DNA from: Afipia felis ATCC 53690
GTDB lineage: Bacteria; Pseudomonadota; Alphaproteobacteria; Rhizobiales; Xanthobacteraceae
Assembly: GCF_000314735.2 (NCBI RefSeq)
Contig: NZ_KB375270.1
Span: 558,001-622,000 of the forward strand
Direction: 5' to 3'
DNA: 64,000 nucleotides
The notes under the pieces are model-generated. The model searched no databases. It worked only from the letters and a program-made list of their open reading frames with translations, and had not been told where the DNA came from. A program made the position numbers and the translations under genes. Positions 28,383-39,040 of the stretch are shown piece after piece (the first letter of the stretch is position 1; each line of letters begins with the position of its first letter).

Positions 28383-29804
28383 TTACTGGCTCTGATCCTG
28401 CAACCGTGCCAAGGATATTTCACGTCCTAGAACGGCCAGGACATCAAAAATACCGGGAGACGTCGTTTTGCCGGTCAGTGCCACGCGTAAAGGCTGGGCA
28501 ACAGCGCCGAGTTTCAGGTTGTTTTTCTCGGCGTAATCGCGCATCGCCGCTTCGGTTGTCGCCGCGTTCCATTCCTTCACGTCAGAGAGGCTGCGGTGAA
28601 GATCACCGATGAGTGAACGGGTCTGCGGCGTCAGCAATGCTGCAGCCTTTGCGTCCATGGTGAGCGGTCTGTCGGCGAAGATGTAGCCGGCATTCTCGAT
28701 CAGCTCGATCAGCGTCTTGGCGCGCTCCTTTAGTCCGGGCATCGCCTGCAGGAATTGCGCGCGCGTGGCGTCGTTGAGTTTCGCCTGTAGCGCAGGGCCT
28801 TGTGGGACGAACTGCAGAACGTCTTCGACGCTCTTGAGCAATTCTGTGTCGTCCGTCGAGCGGATGTAATGGCCGTTCAGGTTTTCGAGTTTGGCAAAAT
28901 CGAAGCGCGCAGCCGAGCGGCCGATCGAAGTGAGATCGAACGCCTCGATCATCTCCGGAGTGGAAAATATTTCCTGATCGCCGTGACTCCAGCCGAGCCG
29001 CACCAGATAATTCCGCAACGCTGCGGGAAGGTAGCCCATGGCGCGATAGGCTTCGACGCCGAGCGCGCCGTGACGCTTGGAGAGCTTGGAGCCGTCCGGT
29101 CCGTGGATGAGCGGAATATGCGCCATCACCGGTACGTCCCATCCCAGCGCATCGTAGATATGCTTCTGGCGCGCAGCATTGATGAGGTGATCGTCGCCGC
29201 GGATGACATGGGTTACGCCCATGTCATGGTCATCCACCACCACGGCGAGCATATAGGTCGGGGTGCCATCGGAGCGCAGCAGCACCAGATCGTCCAGATT
29301 TTCGTTCTGCCAGACCACGCGACCCTGGACCTGATCCTCGATCACGGTTTCCCCGGTTTGCGGTGCCTTGAGGCGGATCACCGGCTTGGCCCCGGCAGGT
29401 GCTTCGGCGGGATCGCGGTCGCGCCAGCGGCCGTCATAGCGCACGGCACGGCCCTCGGCGCGTGCCGCCTCGCGCATCTGGGTCAGTTCCTCCGGCGTCG
29501 CGTAGCAGCGATAGGCCTTGCCCGCGGCCAGAAGCTGTTCCGCAACCTCACGGTGCCGCGCCACGCGGCTGAACTGGTAGATCGTCTCGTCGTCCCATTC
29601 GATGCCGAGCCATTTCAGGCCGTCGAGAATGGCTTCGATTGCAGCGTCGGTCGAACGTTCGCGGTCGGTATCCTCGATCCGCAGCAGCATCTTGCCGCCG
29701 TGCCTGCGGGCATAGAGCCAGTTGAACAGCGCGGTGCGTGCGCCGCCGATATGGAGGAAGCCGGTCGGAGACGGCGCAAAGCGGGTGACGACGGATTCGG
29801 TCAT
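28383..29804 (-). CDS. gltX: Glutamate--tRNA ligase
   Basis: Charges tRNA-Glu. 473 residues, class I synthetase. The HIGH motif region reads [15 protein letters not shown] (9-23), and [12 protein letters not shown] follows. The KMSKS-type motif is KLSKRHGAL. The C-terminal all-helical anticodon-binding domain completes the protein. It is transcribed divergently from glnS; together they supply charged tRNA-Glu and tRNA-Gln. Confidence 0.96.
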   Translation of the reverse strand: MTESVVTRFAPSPTGFLHIGGARTALFNWLYARRHGGKMLLRIEDTDRERSTDAAIEAILDGLKWLGIEWDDETIYQFSRVARHREVAEQLLAAGKAYRCYATPEELTQMREAARAEGRAVRYDGRWRDRDPAEAPAGAKPVIRLKAPQTGETVIEDQVQGRVVWQNENLDDLVLLRSDGTPTYMLAVVVDDHDMGVTHVIRGDDHLINAARQKHIYDALGWDVPVMAHIPLIHGPDGSKLSKRHGALGVEAYRAMGYLPAALRNYLVRLGWSHGDQEIFSTPEMIEAFDLTSIGRSAARFDFAKLENLNGHYIRSTDDTELLKSVEDVLQFVPQGPALQAKLNDATRAQFLQAMPGLKERAKTLIELIENAGYIFADRPLTMDAKAAALLTPQTRSLIGDLHRSLSDVKEWNAATTEAAMRDYAEKNNLKLGAVAQPLRVALTGKTTSPGIFDVLAVLGREISLARLQDQSQ

Positions 29805-30013
29805 TTCAGATGGTTCAATTGCTCTCGGAAAGGGTGGTTGGGCGGGCCTTTATCATACTGCCGGGGCACTGTCCCGGTATCCCGGCCGCAAATGCCGCCG
29901 GGAGGTCAAAAGTTCGTTCTCGCCCGCGCACTCCCGAATGGTGCTTCCCACGCTCCTGCTCTTGGCGTGGCGGCGCGGATTTGGCACATAGGGCACAACT
30001 TGAAAGGGTGCAA

Positions 30014-31690
30014 ATGACTGACGAATCGACGCCGGATGTGGGCCGCGACTTCATCCGCGACATTGTGGCGGCGGATCTGGCCTCGGGAAAGCATACGGGC
30101 GTGGTGACGCGCTTTCCCCCGGAACCCAACGGCTACCTGCATCTCGGCCACGCCAAATCGATCTGCCTGAATTTCGGCATCGCCGAGGAGTTTGGCGGGC
30201 GCTGCCATTTGCGCTTCGACGACACCAACCCGGCCAAGGAAGAACAGGAATTCATCGACGCCATTCAGCGCGACGTCCGCTGGCTCGGTTTCGATTGGGG
30301 CGAGCATCTGCATTTCGCCTCCGACTATTTCGAGCAGCTTTACGCCTGGGCGCAGGATTTGATCCGCGCGGGCAAGGCCTATGTCGACGACCAGTCGCCG
30401 GACGAAATCCGGCTGACCCGCGGCACTCTGACCGAGGCCGGACAGAATAGTCCGTTCCGCAACCGTTCGGTGGAGGAGAACCTCGATCTGTTCGCGCGGA
30501 TGCGCGCCGGCGAGTTCCCGAACGGCACGCGTGTGCTGCGTGCCAAGATCGACATGGGCTCGGGCAATATCAACCTGCGCGATCCGGTGCTGTATCGCAT
30601 CCTGCATGCGCACCATCCGCGCACCGGCACGGCGTGGAATATCTATCCGAGCTACGATTTCGCGCACGGCCAGTCCGACTCCATCGAGCACATCACTCAC
30701 TCGATCTGCACGCTGGAGTTCGAGGATCACCGGCCTCTTTACGACTGGTTCCTCGATAATCTTCCGGTGCCATCGCATCCGCACCAGTACGAGTTTGCGC
30801 GGCTGAACATGACCTACACGCTGCTGTCGAAGCGCGTGCTCACCGAACTCGTCCGCGAAGGCCACGTTTCGGGCTGGGACGATCCGCGCATGCCGACGCT
30901 CGCAGGTTTGCAGCGGCGCGGCGTGCCGGCGCAGGCGCTGCGCGATTTCGTCAAGCGCATAGGCGTCGCCAAGGCCAACTCGACCGTCGATATCGGCATG
31001 TTCGATTTCACCATCCGCGAGACGCTGAACAAGACTGCGCCGCGCCGCATGGCGGTGCTGCGGCCGTTGAAGGTTGTGATTGAGAATTATCCGGAAGGCC
31101 AGGTCGACGAACTCGATGCGGTCAATCATCCGGACGATCCGGCGCAGGGCACACGGAAAATTCCGTTCGGCCGCGAGCTCTACATCGAGCAGGATGATTT
31201 CATGGAGGAGCCGCCGAAGAAGTTCTTCCGGCTCGCGCCGGGGCGCGAGGTGCGGCTGCGCTACGCCTATTTCATCACCTGTCGCGAGGTTATCAAGAAC
31301 GCGGCTGGCGAAGTTGTCGAACTGCGCTGCACCTACGATCCGGAAACGCGCGGCGGCAACGCGCCCGACGGTCGCAAGGTGAAGGCGACGATCCACTGGG
31401 TCAGCGCGGCGCATGCGGTGCCGGCGGAAGTGCGGCTGTACGACAACCTGTTTGCCTCCCCGCAGCCGGAGGCAGGCAATTTCGCCGCGCAGCTCAATCC
31501 GAATTCGCTGGAGACGCTGGTGGACTGCAAGGCCGAGCCTGCGTTCAAGACTGATGTGGCAGAGGGCGCGGTGCAGTTCGAGCGGCAGGGCTATTTTGTC
31601 CGCGATCGCGACTCGACGTCGGAGCAGCTGGTGTTCAATCGCACCGTGGGCCTGCGCGACAGCTACGCCAAGGCGACAGCGGCCGGTTAG
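30014..31690 (+). CDS. glnS: Glutamine--tRNA ligase
   Basis: Charges tRNA-Gln directly. 558 residues, close to the E. coli enzyme. The HIGH region is [16 protein letters not shown], followed by [11 protein letters not shown], and the KMSKS region is [10 protein letters not shown]. The GlnRS-specific anticodon-binding beta-barrels follow ([14 protein letters not shown] and onwards). ATG 30014, with GAAAGG upstream, begins [14 protein letters not shown]; an in-frame start at 29810 would run through the intergenic region. Many alphaproteobacteria lack GlnRS and make Gln-tRNA by GatCAB, so its presence is informative. Confidence 0.95.
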   Translation: MTDESTPDVGRDFIRDIVAADLASGKHTGVVTRFPPEPNGYLHLGHAKSICLNFGIAEEFGGRCHLRFDDTNPAKEEQEFIDAIQRDVRWLGFDWGEHLHFASDYFEQLYAWAQDLIRAGKAYVDDQSPDEIRLTRGTLTEAGQNSPFRNRSVEENLDLFARMRAGEFPNGTRVLRAKIDMGSGNINLRDPVLYRILHAHHPRTGTAWNIYPSYDFAHGQSDSIEHITHSICTLEFEDHRPLYDWFLDNLPVPSHPHQYEFARLNMTYTLLSKRVLTELVREGHVSGWDDPRMPTLAGLQRRGVPAQALRDFVKRIGVAKANSTVDIGMFDFTIRETLNKTAPRRMAVLRPLKVVIENYPEGQVDELDAVNHPDDPAQGTRKIPFGRELYIEQDDFMEEPPKKFFRLAPGREVRLRYAYFITCREVIKNAAGEVVELRCTYDPETRGGNAPDGRKVKATIHWVSAAHAVPAEVRLYDNLFASPQPEAGNFAAQLNPNSLETLVDCKAEPAFKTDVAEGAVQFERQGYFVRDRDSTSEQLVFNRTVGLRDSYAKATAAG

Positions 31691-31784
31691 CGCCGCTTCG
31701 CGGATTCTGCATCCGTTCCCGTGTTCAGAGCCTGATCTCATCCGCTAGCATTACGGCGGGGTCAGCCGACACACGGGCGGCGCG

Positions 31785-34067
31785 ATGGCGGACGGGGGCT
31801 GGGAGCAGGAACGGTCGCGTGCGGGCAGGGCCATCGCATGGCCGCCGCGTGAGACGGCGGTTGTGCCTGCCTTGTCCGGGCGCAGCCTATGGCGCTTCCT
31901 GGCGGAATCGAACCTCAATTGGATCCGTGCGGAGGCTGGTCCCGGCCGCTTGCTGCCGTGGATTCCGGTCGCTTTCGGCATCGGCATCGCGCTCTATTTC
32001 ACAGCGTCGCGCGAGCCGATAGCGGCAGTAGTCGCGCCGGTCGCGGGAATGGCCTGCATGCTCGCGCTGGTGATGCGGCGGCGGCCGATCTTTCCGATGA
32101 TGGCGCTGCTGGCGGCATTGCTCGCGGGTTTTGCCACCGCGACGCTGAAGACCGCATACATTTCGCACGCGGTGTTGCTTGCGCCGGTCAGCTCGGCGGT
32201 GATCGAGGGGTTTATCGAGACGCATGAGGAGCGCGAGCGTACCGACCGCTTCGTGCTGCGGGTAGCAAAACTCGAGGCGCGGGGTACGCCGCAACTGGAG
32301 CGCGTCAGGCTCTCGGTGCGCAAAGGGACGGCGCCGGCGGTCGGCGCTTATGTCGCGTTGAAGGCAAGGCTGCTGCCGCCGATGCGGCCGCTTCGCCCCG
32401 GAAGTTATGATTTCGCCCGTGATATGTATTTTCAGGGTATCGGTGCATCTGGCTTCGTGCTCGGTGCAATCAGGACGTTGGATGCGCCGAAGCAGGGCGG
32501 CTGGAGGCTTCGCTACGCGGCTTGGATGCAAAGCCTGCGCGACGCCGTCGATGCGCGGATCCGAATGGTGCTGAGCGGCGACGAACGCGCGATCGCGACC
32601 GCGCTCCTCACCGGCCGGCGCGACGCGATCTCCACCTCCAACAACGACGCCTTGTTCGTTTCCGGATTAGGCCACGTGCTGTCGATCTCCGGTTATCACA
32701 TGGCGGTCGTCGCGGGCGTGGTGTTCTTCGCGATCCGGGCTCTGCTTGCGCTTAGTCCGGCGTTGAGCACGCGGTTTACGATCAAGAAATGGGCAGCGTT
32801 GGCGGCGCTGATCGCTGCGCTATTTTACTTATTGCTGTCGGGCGCGGAGGTCGCGACGCAGCGTTCGTTTTATATGACGGCGCTGGTGCTGGTTGCGGTG
32901 ATGGCGGATCGCCGCGCGATCACGTTCCGCACGCTGGCACTCGCCGCCATGCTGGTGTTGCTGGTGGCGCCCGAGGCGCTCGTGCACCCTAGTTTTCAGA
33001 TGTCCTTTGCCGCGACACTCGGTCTCGTCGTACTGGCGCAGATAGGCATGCCGCGATGGTTCGGCACAAACGATGATACCCGACTCGGACGCTTCGCCGC
33101 GTGGGGCGGGCGCGAACTCGTGGTGCTGGCTCTGGCGTCGTTTGTCGCGGGTCTTGCGACCACGCCCTATGCAGCCTTCCATTTCCACCGCATCGCGCCT
33201 TACGGCGTCATCGCCAATCTGGCTGCCATGCCGGTCGTGTCCGCGCTGGTGATGCCGGCGGGCCTGCTCGGGATCGCGGCCATTCCGTTCGGCTTCGACG
33301 CCTTGTTCTGGCACCTGATGGAGGTCGGCATCGACTGGATGATCGCGGTGTCGCAGTGGGTAGCGGCGCTGCCCGGTGCGTTCGGGCGCGTTCATGCCTT
33401 CGGCATCGGGCCGCTGATCGTCATGAGCGGCGGCATTGTTGTGCTCGGCTTGCTGCGTTCGCCGTTGCGATGGGCGGGAGCCGGATTGATCGGTTGTGGT
33501 GTGATGTGGGCGGCTGCCGCAACCGAGCCCGACATCCTGATCGCGCGCGATGCGTCGAGTGTCGCGGTGCGCGGCAAGGATGGCCACCTGCGCATCATGC
33601 ACACGGCCAAGAACGCTTTCCTGTGGCGCGAGTGGCTGGCGGCTGATGCTGATCCGCGCGTCATCACGGACCCTGGTCTCGCGCGGGGCGTGGCATGCGA
33701 TGAGGCGGGATGCGTGGTCGAGGGCAAGGAGGGCGATCTTATTGCGCTGGCGCGGCAACCCGACGCGCTGGCAGACGATTGCACGCGAGCGAAAGTCCTG
33801 ATCACGCCGTATCAGGTGCCATCCGATTGTGCCGCCCAGGTGTTCCATCGCGATGCGCTGCGCGAACTGGGCGGAGTGACATTAAGAAAGACAGTGCAGG
33901 GCTACAGTATTACGGCCAGCCAAACCGTTGGTATTGACCGGCCCTGGTCGCCCGCCATTCCAGATGTCTCTACAGGCCCGCACGGCAACAATGCCACCGG
34001 ACGCAAGCCATCCCGGCAGCCGGTCGATGCGACCCCGCCGGCGGCAGAACAGGAGGCCGCCGACTAG
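31785..34067 (+). CDS. ComEC/Rec2 family membrane protein
   Basis: 760 residues. In the ComEC family this polytopic protein forms the inner-membrane channel for uptake of single-stranded DNA. A soluble DUF4131-like segment (about 105-235, with MRPLRPGSYDFARDMYFQG) follows two or three membrane segments. The competence domain then begins at LGHVLSISGYHMAVVAGVV (about 295) and contains about eight hydrophobic segments to residue 575. The C-terminal part (about 590-760) keeps none of the metal-binding HxHxDH motif of the metallo-beta-lactamase domain found in longer ComEC proteins, and ends in a low-complexity tail. No other competence genes lie nearby. Its activity in transformation is not established by sequence. 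Confidence 0.88.
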   Translation: MADGGWEQERSRAGRAIAWPPRETAVVPALSGRSLWRFLAESNLNWIRAEAGPGRLLPWIPVAFGIGIALYFTASREPIAAVVAPVAGMACMLALVMRRRPIFPMMALLAALLAGFATATLKTAYISHAVLLAPVSSAVIEGFIETHEERERTDRFVLRVAKLEARGTPQLERVRLSVRKGTAPAVGAYVALKARLLPPMRPLRPGSYDFARDMYFQGIGASGFVLGAIRTLDAPKQGGWRLRYAAWMQSLRDAVDARIRMVLSGDERAIATALLTGRRDAISTSNNDALFVSGLGHVLSISGYHMAVVAGVVFFAIRALLALSPALSTRFTIKKWAALAALIAALFYLLLSGAEVATQRSFYMTALVLVAVMADRRAITFRTLALAAMLVLLVAPEALVHPSFQMSFAATLGLVVLAQIGMPRWFGTNDDTRLGRFAAWGGRELVVLALASFVAGLATTPYAAFHFHRIAPYGVIANLAAMPVVSALVMPAGLLGIAAIPFGFDALFWHLMEVGIDWMIAVSQWVAALPGAFGRVHAFGIGPLIVMSGGIVVLGLLRSPLRWAGAGLIGCGVMWAAAATEPDILIARDASSVAVRGKDGHLRIMHTAKNAFLWREWLAADADPRVITDPGLARGVACDEAGCVVEGKEGDLIALARQPDALADDCTRAKVLITPYQVPSDCAAQVFHRDALRELGGVTLRKTVQGYSITASQTVGIDRPWSPAIPDVSTGPHGNNATGRKPSRQPVDATPPAAEQEAAD

Positions 34068-34076
34068 AGGGTAGTC

Positions 34077-34781
34077 TCAGTATTTGCGGTAAAGTCCGAT
34101 CAGCTTGCCTTGGATGCGGACACGGTTCGGCGGCAGGATACGAACTTCATAGGCCGCATTGGCCGGCTCCAGCGCAATGGAGGCCCCACGGCGGCGGAAG
34201 CGCTTGAGGGTCGCTTCCTCTTCGTCGATCAGGGCCACGACGATGTCGCCAGTATCGGCATTCTCATTGCGCTGGATCAACGCCATGTCGCCGTCGAGGA
34301 TACCGGCTTCCATCATGGAATCGCCGCGCACTTCCAGCGCGTAATGCTCGCCAGAGCCGAGCATGTCGGGCGGCACGCTGATGGTGTGGCTGCGGGTCTG
34401 CAGCGCTTCAATCGGGGTACCGGCCGCGATGCGGCCCATCACTGGGACCGCGACAGGCTGCTCGCCGCTCTCCTCGAAGTTTCCGGACGGGGTGCTGCGA
34501 ACCTTGCCGAGATTGCCTTCGATCACGCTTGGGGTGAAACCACGCCGCGCGCCGCTGTTGGCGGCGGGCTCCGGCAGCTTGATGACCTCGATCGCGCGGG
34601 CGCGGTTGGCGAGCCTGCGGATGAAGCCACGCTCTTCCAGAGCCGTGATAAGGCGGTGGATGCCCGATTTCGACCGCAGGTCGAGGGCGTCCTTCATTTC
34701 GTCGAAGGAGGGCGGAACACCGCTTTCCTTCAGCCGCTCGTTGATGAAGCGCAGCAGTTCATATTGTTTGCGTGTCAGCAT
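34077..34781 (-). CDS. lexA: LexA repressor
   Basis: Master repressor of the SOS response; self-cleaves when activated by RecA. 234 residues. The N-terminal winged helix (1 to about 65) has [21 protein letters not shown], the alphaproteobacterial recognition helix type. The cleavage bond is Ala120-Gly121 in GRIAAGTP. Catalytic Ser155 is in GDSMMEAG and Lys193 in ATLKRF, so it should be fully functional. It converges on comEC with a 9-base gap. A GTTC-N7-GTTC operator lies 114 bases upstream, consistent with autoregulation. Confidence 0.96.
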   Translation of the reverse strand: MLTRKQYELLRFINERLKESGVPPSFDEMKDALDLRSKSGIHRLITALEERGFIRRLANRARAIEVIKLPEPAANSGARRGFTPSVIEGNLGKVRSTPSGNFEESGEQPVAVPVMGRIAAGTPIEALQTRSHTISVPPDMLGSGEHYALEVRGDSMMEAGILDGDMALIQRNENADTGDIVVALIDEEEATLKRFRRRGASIALEPANAAYEVRILPPNRVRIQGKLIGLYRKY

Positions 34782-34894
34782 CCGGCGCAGCCCTCAATCT
34801 CATGTTCCGCGGATCTTCACCCGCTTCCTGGCATCCGCCTTGTTCACGACAAGTGCCAGACTCACTCGAAACAAATCATGAACATACACTATAT

Positions 34895-34909
34895 GTTCCA
34901 TACATGTTC
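34895..34909 (-). promoter_or_regulatory. LexA operator upstream of lexA
   Basis: GTTC-N7-GTTC (GAAC-N7-GAAC on the lexA strand) is a perfect match to the alphaproteobacterial SOS box. An extra GAAC lies at 34880-34883. The site is in the AT-rich stretch 34870-34920, where the lexA promoter should be. From 34910 to 35167 I see no gene I can support. Confidence 0.75.
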
Positions 34910-35167
34910 TGCAATAGTTAAATTCTTATGAATCCAGACGTGCTGTTTTTAGGAAATCATGCCGGAATGAGCCGAGAGGCTGGCAGGGGGCCATGGGGTC
35001 TTGCATGGCGATGCCGGAAGAGTTCCTCACAGGAGCCCCGCTTTCTGCGATGCCTCGTTGAGCCACTTCAATGTCTTCTAATTCCAGAACGGGAATGTTC
35101 GGTTGAGCTCCTTGCCGCAACCACCTACGTCTTCGCGCAATGCAACGAGCATGCAGAGGAGATGCCG

Positions 35168-35467
35168 ATGGCAGATCAGGACGGATCCGAACCGACGCAG
35201 ACCGAGATCGATCATCATCTGATGGTGACGTTTTGCCGGACGCTCGACAGCACCGCGCTGCAGCCGATGACAGTGATGCGGATGATGGCGTCTGCGTTAG
35301 GCGCAATCTACCGACAGACCTCTGCCTCGCATCATGAACAGGTGTGTCCCTGTGGTTGGCAGCCGTTGCCGTCCGATGTCGAGACGTTGCTGGCAGAAAT
35401 TGAAGCCGCCGCTCGCCGTCCGCTCGTTCCTGATCTTTCGAACATGCAGATTGTCGGCAGGGCTTAA
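35168..35467 (+). CDS. Small conserved-looking protein of unknown function
   Basis: 99 residues beginning MADQDGSEPTQTEIDHH. ATG 35168 is chosen because GAGGAG lies at 35156-35161 with six bases of spacing; the same frame is open back to 34928, but that upstream part looks non-coding. No signal peptide or membrane segment. It has a helical central part (TVMRMMASALGAIYRQ) and a CPCGWQP motif whose two cysteines could bind a metal. It converges with moeA (gap 24). I do not recognise the family. Confidence 0.6.
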   Translation: MADQDGSEPTQTEIDHHLMVTFCRTLDSTALQPMTVMRMMASALGAIYRQTSASHHEQVCPCGWQPLPSDVETLLAEIEAAARRPLVPDLSNMQIVGRA

Positions 35468-35491
35468 GACGCGCTGAGCCGGTTCGAGCAG

Positions 35492-36700
35492 TCAACCGGG
35501 CAGGCGGATGATCTCGCAACGCGCGCCAGCCAGTGCGGCGGGCGCATGCGGCGGCCGGATCAACAGCACGTCCGCGACGGACAGGTTGTTCAGGAGCGAG
35601 CTGTCCTGACGGCTCACGGCGGTCGCGACAGCGACGCCGTCATCGTTGATGGCGATCCGCGCGCGAAGATATTCCTGACGATGATCGTTGGCAGGCAGAT
35701 CATGGCCGAGAATGGCATGCTCGATGCAATGTCCGACCTGCGCGCGGCCCGAGAGCGCGCGGATCAGCGGCACCACGAACAGGAACGAACACACGTAGGA
35801 CGAGGACGGGTTGCCGGGCAGGCCGATCACGCTCATCGCTCCCTTGTGTCCGTGCATCATCGGCTTGCCGGGGCGCAGCGCGATCTTCCAGAACTTGATG
35901 TCGATGCCTTCGGCTTCGAACGACGGCTTGACGAGATCGTGCTCGCCGACAGACGCGCCGCCGGTGGTGAGGAGGATATCCACGTTGAGAGCTTCTGCGC
36001 GGCGGATGGCGGCGCGCGTGTCTTCCATCGTATCGCGCGCGATGCCGAGATCGATCGGCTCGGCGCCGCTGTTGCGGATGAGCGCGCGGATCGCATAGGC
36101 GTTCGAATAGATGATCTGTCCGGGTCCCGGTTGCGAGCCTGGCATCACCAGTTCGTCGCCGGTGGCGAGAACAGCGACCTTCGGCCTGCGGTATACCGGC
36201 AGCGTGGGGTGGTTCATTGAGGCGGCGAGTGACAGGTCGCGGTCGCTGAGGAGGGTACCGCGCTTCAGCAGGATGTCGCCTTCATGGAAATCGATGCCGG
36301 CCTTGCGGATATGGCGAGGCAGAGGGGCAGCTTCCGCTAAGGTGATGGAATTGTGTTCGCGCTGGACGTCTTCCTGGATGACGATGGTGTCGGCGCCATC
36401 GGGCACCACGCCGCCGGTGAAGATGCGGACAGCCTCACCTGTGCCGACGGATTTCTCGCAAGGCCGCCCGGCGGCACTCTCGCCGATCACCTCGAGGCGC
36501 GCGCCTTCGGTCGCATCTGTGGTGCGGACGGCGTAACCGTCCATCGCCGACATCGTTGCGGGCGGCTGGGTGCGGAGGGCGGCGATATCACGAGCCAGGG
36601 TGCGATGAAGCGCATCGTCGAGTCCGACGTCTTCTTCGGGAAGGGCCTGTATGCCGTCGAGAATGGAGTTCAGTGCGTCGGCGACCGGCATCAACGCCAT
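35492..36700 (-). CDS. moeA: Molybdopterin molybdotransferase MoeA
   Basis: Inserts molybdenum into adenylylated molybdopterin. 402 residues. SAMDGYAVRTTD (about 51-62), ATGDELVMPG and TTGGASVGEHD, which carries the conserved acidic residue, are clear, followed by the C-terminal MoeA domain IV. It is the last gene of the minus-strand run ppiD-trpD-trpC-moaC-moeA, 15 bases after moaC. Confidence 0.95.
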   Translation of the reverse strand: MALMPVADALNSILDGIQALPEEDVGLDDALHRTLARDIAALRTQPPATMSAMDGYAVRTTDATEGARLEVIGESAAGRPCEKSVGTGEAVRIFTGGVVPDGADTIVIQEDVQREHNSITLAEAAPLPRHIRKAGIDFHEGDILLKRGTLLSDRDLSLAASMNHPTLPVYRRPKVAVLATGDELVMPGSQPGPGQIIYSNAYAIRALIRNSGAEPIDLGIARDTMEDTRAAIRRAEALNVDILLTTGGASVGEHDLVKPSFEAEGIDIKFWKIALRPGKPMMHGHKGAMSVIGLPGNPSSSYVCSFLFVVPLIRALSGRAQVGHCIEHAILGHDLPANDHRQEYLRARIAINDDGVAVATAVSRQDSSLLNNLSVADVLLIRPPHAPAALAGARCEIIRLPG

Positions 36701-36715
36701 GATGAAGCGTCCGTT

Positions 36716-37201
36716 TTATTTTTCATGCTTGTAGACGCCCGACTTGCCGCCGCTCTTTTCGAGAAGGCGGATGCCTTCGATATGAACGCCGCGTTCCACG
36801 GCCTTGATCATGTCGTAGATGGTGAGACAGGCGACCGACACCGCGGTAAGCGCTTCCATCTCCACGCCGGTCGGTCCCGTTACCTTGACGCTCGCCTCGA
36901 CGCGGCAGCCGGGCAGCCTGTCGTCCAGCGTGATGTCGAGCGTAACTTTGGAAAGCGCGAGCGGGTGGCACAGCGGGATGAGATCGGAGGTGTGTTTCGC
37001 CGCCATGATGCCGGCGACGCGCGCGGTGCCGAGCACGTCGCCCTTCTTGGCATTGCCCTCGACGATGAGCTTGAGCGTATCGGTGCTCATCACCACGAAA
37101 CCTTCCGCCACCGCGACACGCTCGGTCGCGTCCTTCGCCGACACATCGACCATATGCGCTTCGCCCTTGGCGTCGATATGGGTGAGGGAAGGTTTACTCA
37201 T
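36716..37201 (-). CDS. moaC: Cyclic pyranopterin monophosphate synthase MoaC
   Basis: Second step of molybdenum cofactor synthesis: forms cyclic pyranopterin monophosphate. 161 residues, family length. The signature [11 protein letters not shown] holds the active-site His, and [23 protein letters not shown] is the conserved core (shown without its final residues). It begins four bases after the trpC stop, so tryptophan and cofactor genes share a transcript. Confidence 0.96.
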   Translation of the reverse strand: MSKPSLTHIDAKGEAHMVDVSAKDATERVAVAEGFVVMSTDTLKLIVEGNAKKGDVLGTARVAGIMAAKHTSDLIPLCHPLALSKVTLDITLDDRLPGCRVEASVKVTGPTGVEMEALTAVSVACLTIYDMIKAVERGVHIEGIRLLEKSGGKSGVYKHEK

Positions 37202-37205
37202 CGTC

Positions 37206-38003
37206 TCATGAAGCCTTCGCGAGCAGGGTGCGGGTAGCGGAGGTGACGTCGGCCTGCCGCATCAGGCTTTCGCCGACGAGGAAGGTCGAGATGCCGACCT
37301 TGGCGAGTCGGGCGATGTCGGCGGGCGTAAAGATACCGCTCTCGCCGACCATGATGCGGTCCTTCGGCACCGAAGCCGCGAGCGTCTCGCTGGTCGCGAG
37401 CGTTGTCTCGAAGGTGCGTAAATTGCGGTTGTTGATACCGAGCAGAGGCGAGCGCAGCTTTAGCGCGCGTTCAAGTTCATCCTGATTGTGAACTTCGAGC
37501 AGTACGTCCATGCCGAGGTCGAACGCAGCATTCTCGATATCGCGCGCGGAGGCATCGTCGAGCGCCGCCATGATGATGAGGATGCAGTCGGCGCCATGCG
37601 CGCGCGCCTCCATCACCTGATAGGTGTCGTACATGAAATCCTTGCGCAGCACTGGCAGCGAGACGGCGTCGCGCGCGGCCACCATGAAATCGAGATGACC
37701 CTGGAAGGAAGGCGTATCGGTCAGCACCGAGAGGCAGGTCGCGCCGCCGGCCTCATATGCCTTTGCGAGCGCGGGCGGATCGAAATCGGCGCGGATCAGT
37801 CCCTTCGAGGGCGAAGCCTTCTTGATTTCTGCGATCAATGCGTAGTCGCCACGCGCGATTGTGGTCTGGATCGCTTTGGCAAAGCCGCGCGCAGGCGGAG
37901 CGCGCCGGGCGGCAGCCTCGACCTCGGCTTGCGGACGAGCGGCCTTGGCGGTTGCGATTTCCTCGCGCTTGTAGCGTTCGATCTTTTCCAGAATGTCGGA
38001 CAA
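37206..38003 (-). CDS. trpC: Indole-3-glycerol phosphate synthase
   Basis: Fourth step of tryptophan synthesis. 265 residues from a TTG start. That start gives [15 protein letters not shown], the typical N-terminus, and is preceded by GAGGAAG at good spacing. In-frame GTG 38024 and a start at 38099 would overlap trpD. The TIM-barrel signatures [23 protein letters not shown] and [10 protein letters not shown] are present. It is the monofunctional form, without a fused TrpF. Confidence 0.94.
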   Translation of the reverse strand: MSDILEKIERYKREEIATAKAARPQAEVEAAARRAPPARGFAKAIQTTIARGDYALIAEIKKASPSKGLIRADFDPPALAKAYEAGGATCLSVLTDTPSFQGHLDFMVAARDAVSLPVLRKDFMYDTYQVMEARAHGADCILIIMAALDDASARDIENAAFDLGMDVLLEVHNQDELERALKLRSPLLGINNRNLRTFETTLATSETLAASVPKDRIMVGESGIFTPADIARLAKVGISTFLVGESLMRQADVTSATRTLLAKAS

Positions 38004-38016
38004 GGATTTGTCTTCC

Positions 38017-39030
38017 TCAAGCACGGGATACGGCCACGAGCTGCGCCAGTTTCGCCGCCGCCGCTCCACTGTCGAGCGACTTGATGCCGAGCGCAACACC
38101 TTCCTTCAGGTCTTTCGCCTTGCCTGCGACAACAAGCGCGGCGCCTGCGTTGAGCAAAGCGACGTCGCGGTAATGGTTCTTCACGCCCTTGAGCACGGCG
38201 TCGAGCGCGTCCGCGTTCGCGGTGGCGTCGCCGCCGCGGAGATCAGCATTCTTCACGCTCGCAAGGCCGCCGTCTTCAGGTGAGACTTCAAATGAACGGA
38301 TCGCGCCATCGGCGAGCTCTGTCACGAAGGTCGGGCCGGTGAGGGTGATCTCGTCGAGCCCGTCGGAGCCGTGCACAACCCAGGCCGAGGTCGCACCGAG
38401 GTTCTTCAGAACCTGCGCCACCGGCTCGACCCAATGTTTTGCGAACACACCGATCATCTGCCGCTTGACGCCCGCCGGATTGGCGAGCGGTCCGAGCAGA
38501 TTGAAGATCGTGCGCGTGCCCAGTTCCACGCGGGTCGGCCCGACATGGCGAATCGCCGGATGGTGCGCAGGCGCGAACATGAAGCCGATACCCGCCTTGG
38601 CGATGCAGGTGCCGACCTGCTCCGGGGTGAGTTCGATATTGACGCCGAGCGAGGCCAGCACGTCGGCCGCGCCGGACTTCGACGACATCGCGCGGTTGCC
38701 GTGCTTGGCGACGGGGACGCCCGCGCCTGCGACGATGAAGGCCGCGCAGGTCGAGACATTGACAGAGCCGGCGCCGTCACCGCCGGTGCCGACAACGTCT
38801 ACCGCGTCGGGCGGGGCAGTTACGCGCAGCATCTTCGCGCGCATGGCGCTCACCGCGCCGGTGATCTCGTCGACCGTCTCGCCGCGCACCCGCATCGCCA
38901 TCAGCGCGCCGCCGATTTGCGAGGGCGTAGCCTCACCGGACATCAGATAGTCGAACGCGCGAACCGACTCCTCGCGCGAGAGCGATTGGCCGTCCGCGAG
39001 TTTCGCGAGGATCGATTTGAAATCGCTCAT
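38017..39030 (-). CDS. trpD: Anthranilate phosphoribosyltransferase
   Basis: Transfers phosphoribose to anthranilate. 337 residues. The PRPP-binding [20 protein letters not shown] segment, [21 protein letters not shown] and the anthranilate-binding [10 protein letters not shown] are clear. It sits between ppiD and trpC with short gaps. The genes for anthranilate synthase (trpE, trpG) are not in the window, although in some relatives they are neighbours of trpD. Confidence 0.96.
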   Translation of the reverse strand: MSDFKSILAKLADGQSLSREESVRAFDYLMSGEATPSQIGGALMAMRVRGETVDEITGAVSAMRAKMLRVTAPPDAVDVVGTGGDGAGSVNVSTCAAFIVAGAGVPVAKHGNRAMSSKSGAADVLASLGVNIELTPEQVGTCIAKAGIGFMFAPAHHPAIRHVGPTRVELGTRTIFNLLGPLANPAGVKRQMIGVFAKHWVEPVAQVLKNLGATSAWVVHGSDGLDEITLTGPTFVTELADGAIRSFEVSPEDGGLASVKNADLRGGDATANADALDAVLKGVKNHYRDVALLNAGAALVVAGKAKDLKEGVALGIKSLDSGAAAAKLAQLVAVSRA

Positions 39031-39040
39031 GCCCGGCCGG

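Noticed and set aside
34928..35161. Upstream extension of the small gene at 35168
   Set aside because: The frame is open but has no ribosome-binding site at its start, and its composition looks unlike protein. The strong GAGGAG before 35168 marks the better start. A minus-strand frame over the same bases was also considered and not supported.
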